NCBI GenBank assembly: GCA_910584825.1
Contig: CAJUCI010000029.1
Coordinates: 1-30,760 of the forward strand
Direction of reading: 5' to 3'
Length of the DNA stretch: 30,760 nucleotides
DNA from: an uncultured Duncaniella sp.
GTDB taxonomy: Bacteria; Bacteroidota; Bacteroidia; Bacteroidales; Muribaculaceae
Part shown: positions 24,811 through 30,760 of the stretch, piece by piece
How positions within the stretch are numbered: the first letter of the stretch is position 1
Layout: every line of letters starts with the position of its first letter
Translations under genes and position numbers: made by a program
The notes under the pieces: model-generated
What the model saw: only the letters and a program-made list of their open reading frames with translations
Told to the model about the DNA's origin: nothing
The model's database searches: none

Positions 24811-24854
24811 CACTCGACCGATATAACCTGACATCACATCCCCCTACCCCTGCC

Positions 24855-26966
24855 ATGCGCCGAATAATAAGCCTCATAATCACACTCGCCTCCGTCACCT
24901 CAGCCGTCAGCGCGGCCATCCCCGCAGCCCAAGTGCACATCGTAGACTCGCTGCGCGCCGAGCTGGGCCGGGCACACACCCCGGCCGACTCCCTGCCCAC
25001 ACTCTGCAACCTCTATGACATCCTCCCGCGCGAGGAGTCAACCCCCTTGGGCACACGGCTGATAAACACCGCCTTGAACGCAGGCGACCAGACCACAGCC
25101 CTGAGCATCATACGCAATCAGGCCGACAGGCAGATGCGCAGCGACTCGGCCCTGCGCGCACTCACCGAACGGGCCATGATGTGTGACGACAGCAACGACC
25201 GCAAGGAGACACTGACCCTCATCAGGCTCATCGACAACATGCGCAGCATACGCTTCAGCGACAAGGACGACCGCGAGCGCACGCTGAAAAGCTATCTGAA
25301 GATGATTTCCGACAGCGAGGAGGACGACCTGTATGACCGCATAGCCATCACCCACGGCATATGCCTCCTGCTCTCCGACGGCTCGGGCGGCGACGTGCTC
25401 GTATCATTCATGGACTCACTCGGCTCGCTCGTAAGGAGGCTCCCCTCCACGGCATTCTCGCTGCGCAACGTCTACAACACCCATGCGGCATCAATCTTCG
25501 CCTCCACCCACCCCGAAAAGTCGATGGCCGCCGACCTACATGCCCTGGCCGACCTCGATAAGCTCGAACGCTATCACCACGAGAACGGACGCATATACAA
25601 CAACCACAACTCGAAGTATTACACCATCTACACCCGTCTGCTCTCCAACTACGACTCGCTCGACTCGGCCAAAGTGGAGGAATACTACCACAAGGTGCTC
25701 GACCTGCTCCCCACCGACCAGTCAATACAGGAGTCGTTCAACATCTCACCGATGGCCGAGGTGTATCACGCTATGTCACACAAAGACTACCGCCGCGCCC
25801 TGCCGCTGCTGCGCAAGGCCATCGACAACCCCCTGCTGCGCAACCGCCGCACCCGCCACCTGAGGCTGGAGATGGAGTGTGCCGAAGCCCTCGGCGACAA
25901 GACCACCCTGCTCGAGGCCACACGCGCCTATGCCGACGCCCTCAACGAGGAGCTGGCCGACCGCTCGCGCAGCAACTACCGCGAACTGCAGGTGGCATAT
26001 GCCATCTATGACATCCAGAGCAACATCGGCATCATGGAGGCCGAGAGGCGCGAGGCCGTGGCATCGATGCAGCGCACCGTAATCATCGTGTCGTCATGCG
26101 CGCTGGTGCTCCTGCTGGTGCTCGCTGGATTCCTCTTCAGGCTCTACCGCAAGAACCACAAGCTGGCCCACAGCCTCTACAAGTCAAACCTCCAGCTCAA
26201 GGAGGAGAGCGAGAACCTGCGCCAGTCGCGCGCCGACCTCATACGCACCCGCGACATGGCCATGAAGGCCAACAACCTCAAGAGCGACTTCATCAAAAAC
26301 ATGAGCAACGAGGTCAAGATACCCCTCCAGGCCATCACCGAATACTCGCGCCTCATAGCCGACTGCGTGTCGGACGCCCCCTCGGGCGAGGCATGCACCT
26401 CGGGCCGCCACCTCGCACGCTTCGCCGACATGGTGGAGCTTAACAGCGAACTCCTCAGCACCATCATCGATGACGTGCTGCGCCTCTCGGAGATAGAAAG
26501 TTCCTCACTGCCCATACAGGCCCAGGTGGTCAACCTCCGCAACCTCGCCGAGGCCACCCTCACAGGCGTGCAGCACAGGGTGAAGCCCGGAGTGCGGCTC
26601 ATGGTTGACCCCTCGTGCGGCAGACTCGACCTTTTCACCGACCCCACCCGCCTGCAGCAGATTCTCAACAACCTGCTCACCAACGCCGCCAAATTCACCA
26701 CCGACGGAGCCATCACCATAGCCTACGCCCCCACCGACGACGGCAACAACGTGCGCATAACAGTCACCGACACCGGCATAGGCATCAACCCCGAGAACAA
26801 GGAGAAAATCTTTGAACGCTTCGTCAAGCTCGACCGCGACACGCAGGGCGCAGGCCTCGGCCTCACCATCTCGCGTCTGCTGGCCCGCCACCTCGGCGGC
26901 GACCTCACGCTCGACACCACCTACACCTCGGGCACACGCTTCGTGCTCACCTTACCCAAGAAATAA
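24855..26966 (+). CDS. hybrid-less sensor histidine kinase lacking the phosphoacceptor His
   Basis: 703 residues from ATG at 24855. It has a signal peptide (about 1-21, ending SAVSA), a large helical TPR-like periplasmic sensor (about 25-405), a membrane helix (409-431), a coiled-coil linker, HisKA (about 475-545) and HATPase_c (about 590-703). The ATP site looks intact: N-box LTNAAKFT (608-615), G1 DTGIG (639-643), F-box IFERF, G2 GAGLGLTIS (665-673). The H-box reads FIKNMSNEVKIPL instead of the usual MSHE-R/K-x-PL, so the phosphoacceptor position is Asn485 (codon AAC at 26307-26309). No receiver domain or response regulator gene is adjacent. The frame from 24738 uses TTG, overlaps gph and lacks a signal peptide, so it is rejected. 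Confidence 0.9.
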   Translation: MRRIISLIITLASVTSAVSAAIPAAQVHIVDSLRAELGRAHTPADSLPTLCNLYDILPREESTPLGTRLINTALNAGDQTTALSIIRNQADRQMRSDSALRALTERAMMCDDSNDRKETLTLIRLIDNMRSIRFSDKDDRERTLKSYLKMISDSEEDDLYDRIAITHGICLLLSDGSGGDVLVSFMDSLGSLVRRLPSTAFSLRNVYNTHAASIFASTHPEKSMAADLHALADLDKLERYHHENGRIYNNHNSKYYTIYTRLLSNYDSLDSAKVEEYYHKVLDLLPTDQSIQESFNISPMAEVYHAMSHKDYRRALPLLRKAIDNPLLRNRRTRHLRLEMECAEALGDKTTLLEATRAYADALNEELADRSRSNYRELQVAYAIYDIQSNIGIMEAERREAVASMQRTVIIVSSCALVLLLVLAGFLFRLYRKNHKLAHSLYKSNLQLKEESENLRQSRADLIRTRDMAMKANNLKSDFIKNMSNEVKIPLQAITEYSRLIADCVSDAPSGEACTSGRHLARFADMVELNSELLSTIIDDVLRLSEIESSSLPIQAQVVNLRNLAEATLTGVQHRVKPGVRLMVDPSCGRLDLFTDPTRLQQILNNLLTNAAKFTTDGAITIAYAPTDDGNNVRITVTDTGIGINPENKEKIFERFVKLDRDTQGAGLGLTISRLLARHLGGDLTLDTTYTSGTRFVLTLPKK

Positions 26967-27017
26967 GAGTGGGGGGGCGACTGTCTGAGCAACCAATGCG
27001 GGCATGCCCCCGCAGCC

Positions 27018-27080
27018 GTCTCATTTGTCTCATTTTCTCACCCCCGGGGAGCGGCCACGGCATGAGAATAGTGAGAAAAA
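27018..27080. repeat. GTCTCATTTTCTCA-type inverted repeat element, copy 1
   Basis: The 23 bases at 27018-27040 are the exact reverse complement of 30505-30527. The element's right arm (TGAGAATAGTGAGAAAAA, 27063-27080) pairs imperfectly with the left arm across a CCCCGGGG core (27042-27049). It sits between the sensor kinase stop and the DHH gene promoter and may end the kinase transcript. Confidence 0.65.
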
Positions 27081-27145
27081 ACCACGGCAGGAACATATAT
27101 TGCCGATTTCTGCCCCGGCCATCGCGGTTATTGCCGAAATTTTAG

Positions 27146-27153
27146 TAACTTTG
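27146..27153 (+). promoter_or_regulatory. -7 box of the nrnA promoter
   Basis: TAACTTTG fits TAnnTTTG and ends 14 bases before the ATG at 27168. No TTTG is found at the -33 distance. Confidence 0.5.
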
Positions 27154-27167
27154 CGTTTGCTTTTGAT

Positions 27168-28223
27168 ATGGAAACTACACCACGACAGCATCGCAACAGG
27201 TTCAACACCCTGATAGACCCCGCCGCAGTCGAGCGCGTAAAGCAGCTCGTGCTCTGCGCGGGCAAGATTGTCATCACCTGCCACGTCAGCCCCGACGGCG
27301 ACGCCCTCGGCTCGAGCACAGCCCTCTGCAGCGTGCTCCGCTCGCTGGGCAAGGACGCTACGGTGGTCACAGCCGACTGCGCCCCCAAGGCACTCCAGTT
27401 CATGCCCGGCGTGCGTGACATCGTAACCGCCACACGCCAGCCCGACCGCGCCGCCGAGCTTATAGCCGAGGCCGACCTCGTCTTCTGCCTTGACTTCAAC
27501 GACCTCAAGCGTGTCGACCGCCTCACCCCCAACTTCGAGCAGTCGCGCGCCCGCCGTGTGGTCATCGACCATCACCTCGCCCCCGTCATCGACTGCGACG
27601 TGCTCATATCACGCCCCGAAGTCTCGTCCACCTCGGCCCTGCTCTACATATTCCTGTGGCAGGCAGGATGGGCCCGCAAGCTCGGGCGCGCGTCAGCCGC
27701 ATGCATCTACACCGGCATGATGACCGACACCGGCAACTTCTCCTACAACTCCAACGACCCCGACCTCTACCTCATCATCCACGACCTCCTGCGCCGTGGC
27801 ATCGACAAGGACAACCTCTACAAGCTCGTCCACAACAACGCCACGCAGGGGAGCATACGCATCAACGGCTATGCACAGTACCGCACGCAATACCTCTGCG
27901 GCGGCCGTGTAGCCCTCATCATGCTCAGCGGCGAGGAGCTGCGCGAGTTTGAATACTCCAAAGGCGACACCGAGGGGCTCGTCAACGTTCCCCTCACCAT
28001 CCCCGAAGTGCAGTGGTCGATATATCTGCGCGAGGACGCCAAAGACCTCGTGAAAGTGTCGATGCGCTCCAAGGGAGCATTTCCCGTCAACCTCGTGTGC
28101 GAGGAGCAGTTCGGAGGCGGAGGCCACGTCAACGCCGCCGGCGGAGAATATCACGGCACCCTGCCCCAAGCCATCGACTACCTGCTCCAGGCCATCCCCG
28201 GCTACGAAAACCTGCTCGAATAA
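27168..28223 (+). CDS. nrnA: DHH family phosphoesterase, NrnA-like (oligoribonuclease / pAp phosphatase)
   Basis: 351 residues. Metal-site motifs: HVSPDGDALGSS (39-50; His39, Asp43, Asp45), Asp109 in FCLDFND, VVIDHHLAP (Asp134-His135-His136) and MMTDTGNFSYNS. The C-terminal DHHA1 domain has GGGGHVNAAGG (316-326), which binds substrate in this family. NrnA enzymes degrade short RNA oligonucleotides and, in some species, 3'-phosphoadenosine 5'-phosphate or cyclic-dinucleotide products (pGpG, pApA); which applies here is not shown. It starts an apparent transcript with the DUF4827 and glmM genes downstream. Confidence 0.92.
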   Translation: METTPRQHRNRFNTLIDPAAVERVKQLVLCAGKIVITCHVSPDGDALGSSTALCSVLRSLGKDATVVTADCAPKALQFMPGVRDIVTATRQPDRAAELIAEADLVFCLDFNDLKRVDRLTPNFEQSRARRVVIDHHLAPVIDCDVLISRPEVSSTSALLYIFLWQAGWARKLGRASAACIYTGMMTDTGNFSYNSNDPDLYLIIHDLLRRGIDKDNLYKLVHNNATQGSIRINGYAQYRTQYLCGGRVALIMLSGEELREFEYSKGDTEGLVNVPLTIPEVQWSIYLREDAKDLVKVSMRSKGAFPVNLVCEEQFGGGGHVNAAGGEYHGTLPQAIDYLLQAIPGYENLLE

Positions 28224-28300
28224 CCCCACCGCCCCGCCCCCCGCGACGGCGGCCAACGACAAGAAACCATCAAAAAAATAACACCATCCAAACCCCACCG

Positions 28301-28873
28301 ATGAAACGCCACATACTGACCATAATCCCCCTCCTCGCCCTGCTCCTCACGGCCACCACGGCGTGTGACGACTCCAAGAGCTATGCCGACCTCCTCAACG
28401 ACGAAAACCGGCTCGTCAACGCCTTCCTCGCCCAGCACCGCGTCGAGGAATCCTTCCCCGGAGCCGAGGCTTGCGAAATCGGCCCCGACGCCCCCTACTA
28501 CCGCGTCGACGACGACGGCAACGTCTACATGCAGGTGCTCATGCGCGGCACCGGCGGCATCCCCGAGAAGGGCGAGCGCGTCTACTTCCGCTACATGCGC
28601 TACGACCTCAACTACTACGTCGTGGGCAGCGACAGCAACGTGGGCGTGGGCAATGCCGACAACATGAACACCCAGTCGACCTACTTCCTCTATGACGACT
28701 ACGAGATAGAGCAGTCCTATCAGTACGGCACAGGCATCCAGATACCCGTAGGCCTCCTCGGCTACGGATGCAAGGTCAACGTCGTAATCAAGTCGCAGTC
28801 AGGACCGTCGGCCGACATGAGCTACGTAGTCCCCTACCTCTACACCATCACCTACAACAAGCCCGCAATATAA
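28301..28873 (+). CDS. DUF4827 family lipoprotein
   Basis: 190 residues from ATG at 28301. A lipoprotein signal ends LTATTAC (Cys22), followed at once by acidic residues (DDSKS), as often seen in surface-exported Bacteroidetes lipoproteins. The body matches the Bacteroidetes DUF4827 family, in which an FKBP-like fold has been suggested (MQVLMRGTGGIPEKGERVYFRY, then VPVG-like IQIPVGLLGYG). No enzymatic activity is established. The upstream extension of this frame (from 28013) overlaps nrnA out of phase and is rejected. It lies 77 bases after nrnA and 74 before glmM. Confidence 0.85.
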   Translation: MKRHILTIIPLLALLLTATTACDDSKSYADLLNDENRLVNAFLAQHRVEESFPGAEACEIGPDAPYYRVDDDGNVYMQVLMRGTGGIPEKGERVYFRYMRYDLNYYVVGSDSNVGVGNADNMNTQSTYFLYDDYEIEQSYQYGTGIQIPVGLLGYGCKVNVVIKSQSGPSADMSYVVPYLYTITYNKPAI

Positions 28874-28947
28874 TCCCCGCGCGTTACGCCCCACTCTCCC
28901 CCATCCCTGACCTTATCTGACTTAAAACAATATAACCACAAGAATAC

Positions 28948-30336
28948 ATGTCACTCATCAAGTCCATATCCGGCATCCGCGGCACCATAGGCGGAGCACC
29001 CGGCGAAGGCCTCTCACCCCTCGACATCGTAAAGTTCACGGCAGCCTACGCCACCTTCATCCGCGCCAACGCCACCAACGGCTCGCGCACCGTAGTCGTA
29101 GGCCGCGACGCCCGCCTCAGCGGCCCGATGGTGAGCCAGCTCGTAATCAACACCCTCACCTCGATGGGCATGGACGTGGTCAACATAGGCCTCGCCTCGA
29201 CCCCCACCACCGAAATCGCCGTCACCGGCGAGGGAGCATGCGGCGGCATCATCATCACCGCCAGCCACAACCCCAAGCAGTGGAACGCCCTCAAGCTCCT
29301 CAACGAGCACGGCGAGTTTCTCAACGACGCTCAGGGCAAGGAGGTGTTGCGCATAGCCGACGAAGGCTCATACACATTCGCCGAAGTCGACGACCTCGGC
29401 CATGAATACGTCAACGACACCTACAACCGCCGCCACATCGACCAGGTGCTCGCCCTTGACCTCGTGGACACCGACGCCATCGCCAAGGCCGACTTCACCG
29501 TGGCCGTCGACGCCGTCAACTCGGTGGGAGGCATCGTAATCCCCCAGCTTCTCCGCGCCCTCGGCGTAAAGAACATCATCGAGCTTAACTGCGAGGCCAC
29601 AGGCCGCTTCGCCCACACCCCCGAGCCTATCCCGCAGAACCTCACCCAGATATCATCGCTCATGGCTGACGGACGCGCCGACGTAGGCTTCGTGGTCGAC
29701 CCCGACGTTGACCGTCTCGCCATCGTCATGGAGGACGGACGCATGTTTGTAGAGGAATACACCCTCGTATCCATCGCCGACTACATCCTCAGCCACACCC
29801 CCGGCTCGACAGTATCCAATCTCAGTTCGTCACGCGCCTTGCGCGACGTCACCAACGCCCACGGTTGCACCTACAACGCCGCCGCCGTAGGCGAGGTCAA
29901 CGTAGTGACCAAGATGAAGGAGACCGGCGCAGTAATCGGAGGCGAAGGCAACGGCGGAGTCATCTACCCCGCCGCCCACTACGGCCGCGACGCACTCGTA
30001 GGCGTAGCCCTCTTCCTCACCCTCCTCGCCAAAAGCGGCAAGACCGTGAGCCAGCTCCGCGCCACCTATCCCGCCTATGAGATAGCCAAAAACAAGATAG
30101 AGCTGACCCCCGACCTCGATGTCGACGCCATACTCTGCGCCGTCAAGGAGCGTTATGCAGGCGAGCGTATCACCGACATCGACGGCGTGAAGATTGACTT
30201 CGCCGACTCGTGGGTACACCTGCGAAAGTCCAACACCGAGCCTATCATCCGCATCTACAGCGAGGCCCACACAATGGCCGAGGCCGATGCCCTCGCCGAA
30301 AGCATCAAGGCAGTAATCAAGGAGATAGCAGGCTAA
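28948..30336 (+). CDS. glmM: phosphoglucosamine mutase (alpha-D-phosphohexomutase family)
   Basis: Converts glucosamine-6-phosphate to glucosamine-1-phosphate for UDP-GlcNAc, and so for peptidoglycan and glycans. The 462 residues carry the four family motifs: active-site TASHNP with phosphoserine Ser106; metal-binding DPDVDR near residue 251; sugar-binding GEGNGG near 333; phosphate-binding RKSNTEPIIRIYSEA near the C-terminus. The first residues (SLIKSISGIRGTIGG) match Bacteroidetes GlmM. Phosphomannomutase activity cannot be excluded from sequence alone. A strong terminator follows 33 bases after the stop. Confidence 0.93.
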   Translation: MSLIKSISGIRGTIGGAPGEGLSPLDIVKFTAAYATFIRANATNGSRTVVVGRDARLSGPMVSQLVINTLTSMGMDVVNIGLASTPTTEIAVTGEGACGGIIITASHNPKQWNALKLLNEHGEFLNDAQGKEVLRIADEGSYTFAEVDDLGHEYVNDTYNRRHIDQVLALDLVDTDAIAKADFTVAVDAVNSVGGIVIPQLLRALGVKNIIELNCEATGRFAHTPEPIPQNLTQISSLMADGRADVGFVVDPDVDRLAIVMEDGRMFVEEYTLVSIADYILSHTPGSTVSNLSSSRALRDVTNAHGCTYNAAAVGEVNVVTKMKETGAVIGGEGNGGVIYPAAHYGRDALVGVALFLTLLAKSGKTVSQLRATYPAYEIAKNKIELTPDLDVDAILCAVKERYAGERITDIDGVKIDFADSWVHLRKSNTEPIIRIYSEAHTMAEADALAESIKAVIKEIAG

Positions 30337-30368
30337 CGCAATAACGATTCCCTATAACAATCTTATCA

Positions 30369-30430
30369 GTCTCATTTTCTCATACTCACGGAATGCCCGT
30401 GAGATGAGAAAGTGAGATTTTTTTATTTTT
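30369..30430 (+). terminator. glmM terminator hairpin (GTCTCATTTTCTCA repeat, copy 2)
   Basis: TCTCATTTTCTCATACTCACGG (30370-30391, quoted in part as its ends TCTCATT and CACGG) pairs with 30397-30417 across a five-base loop. A run of T with one A follows (30418-30430). This is a strong intrinsic terminator. The left arm shares 14 identical bases with the elements at 27027-27040. Confidence 0.85.
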
Positions 30431-30467
30431 ACGCATCCCATTCTGAATATACCCCTCAACACATCGT

Positions 30468-30527
30468 GTCTCATCGTCTCACCCCTGTACCCGCTCCCAA
30501 ACGATGAGAAAATGAGACAAATGAGAC
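30468..30527. repeat. GTCTCATTTTCTCA-type inverted repeat element, copy 3
   Basis: GTCTCATCGTCTCA (30468-30481) pairs with TGAGAAAATGAGAC (30505-30518) with 12 of 14 matches. The right end, 30505-30527, is the exact reverse complement of 27018-27040, 3.5 kb away. Confidence 0.7.
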
Positions 30528-30544
30528 AAACCCTCATCGAAGCT

Positions 30545-30569
30545 GTAGGAGCGACGGCTTTAGCCGTCG
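30545..30569. repeat. REP-like palindrome with GTAG head
   Basis: GTAG (30545-30548) precedes a perfect hairpin CGACGGC-TTTA-GCCGTCG (30552-30569). A GTAG-type tetranucleotide before a short hairpin is the layout of REP sequences recognised by RAYT (TnpA-REP) transposases. A single copy is present in this window and no transposase gene is nearby. Confidence 0.6.
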
Positions 30570-30637
30570 ATATGTAGCAAACACACTATTATTATATATA
30601 CTACTGATATTTAATATATTACCAACAAACAGGAGCA

Positions 30638-30720
30638 TATTATTATATATTATTTATAATAAGGTATATATAATTTAGGAATGCTATAATATATATTATT
30701 ATATTTTATTGATAATAAGG
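30638..30720. repeat. AT-rich 27-base direct repeat
   Basis: 30638-30664 and 30694-30720 match at 25 of 27 positions with a 56-base period; both end in ATAATAAGG. The whole stretch from 30585 to 30740 is almost entirely A and T. Confidence 0.65.
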
Positions 30721-30760
30721 GATATATTATTATTTTAAAGTATGATTAGGTCGTGTCATA

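Larger units (their letters stand above)
30337..30760. other. gene-free region at the right end of the window
   Basis: No coding frame is supported. It holds the glmM terminator hairpin, a second hairpin of the same repeat type, a GTAG-headed REP-like palindrome and an AT-rich stretch with direct repeats, each listed separately. The next gene must begin beyond the window. Confidence 0.7.

Noticed and set aside
24738..24854. N-terminal extension of the sensor kinase
   Set aside because: TTG start overlapping gph, Pro-rich repeat translation, and the signal peptide begins at 24855.
28013..28300. N-terminal extension of the DUF4827 protein
   Set aside because: Overlaps nrnA in another frame; the lipoprotein signal begins at 28301.

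Overview
The window is a chromosomal segment of a Bacteroidales bacterium, most likely a gut Muribaculaceae (S24-7) type. This rests on the gene set (TamL-type Omp85 lipoprotein, DUF4827 lipoprotein, DUF2400/TIGR02757 protein, TlpA-like thioredoxin, PEP/pyruvate-binding protein fused to a receiver domain, eukaryote-like GlgB). It also rests on promoters of the Bacteroidetes form TTTG-N20-TAnnTTTG and on the near absence of Shine-Dalgarno sequences. The genus is inference. There is no rRNA, tRNA, transposase, phage gene or CRISPR array.

Layout. Positions 1-505 carry no supported gene but hold a cluster of direct and inverted repeats (275-492). Glutaminase (minus) and phosphoserine phosphatase (plus) diverge at about 1420-1493. 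The phosphatase is followed on the plus strand by a 1015-residue receiver/PEP-pyruvate-binding fusion, a GYF/TM2 membrane protein and a Vsr-type endonuclease. A heptamer-repeat palindrome (6809-6959) separates these from a minus-strand group: tandem-parvulin isomerase, IMP dehydrogenase and an IMPase-family phosphatase. A plus-strand L,D-transpeptidase (11495-12139) converges, across two tandem hairpins, on a long minus-strand series. In transcription order that series is: anchored coiled-coil protein, MgtC/SapB protein, Kef-type antiporter, degenerate protein kinase, glycogen branching enzyme, thioredoxin-like protein, DUF2400 protein. From 21620 to the end all genes lie on the plus strand: TamL, phosphoglycolate-phosphatase-like HAD enzyme, sensor kinase, DHH phosphoesterase, DUF4827 lipoprotein and phosphoglucosamine mutase. 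The last 420 bases hold a terminator, further hairpins, a REP-like palindrome and AT-rich direct repeats.

Most genes are housekeeping or envelope functions: amino acid and nucleotide metabolism, glycogen, outer-membrane assembly, peptidoglycan crosslinking, amino-sugar supply. The unusual part is signalling. Two kinase-fold proteins lack residues normally needed for activity. The sensor kinase has Asn where the phosphoacceptor His belongs, and the Ser/Thr-kinase-like protein has lost the VAIK Lys, the HRDxxxxN Asn and the DFG Asp. The latter sits next to a Kef-type antiporter with an unusual architecture and an MgtC protein. A third protein joins a receiver domain to an ATP-grasp dikinase domain without the phosphohistidine domain. 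These, plus several clear promoters with almost no 5' leader, are the points most worth testing. No clear-cut new defence or mobile system is visible.
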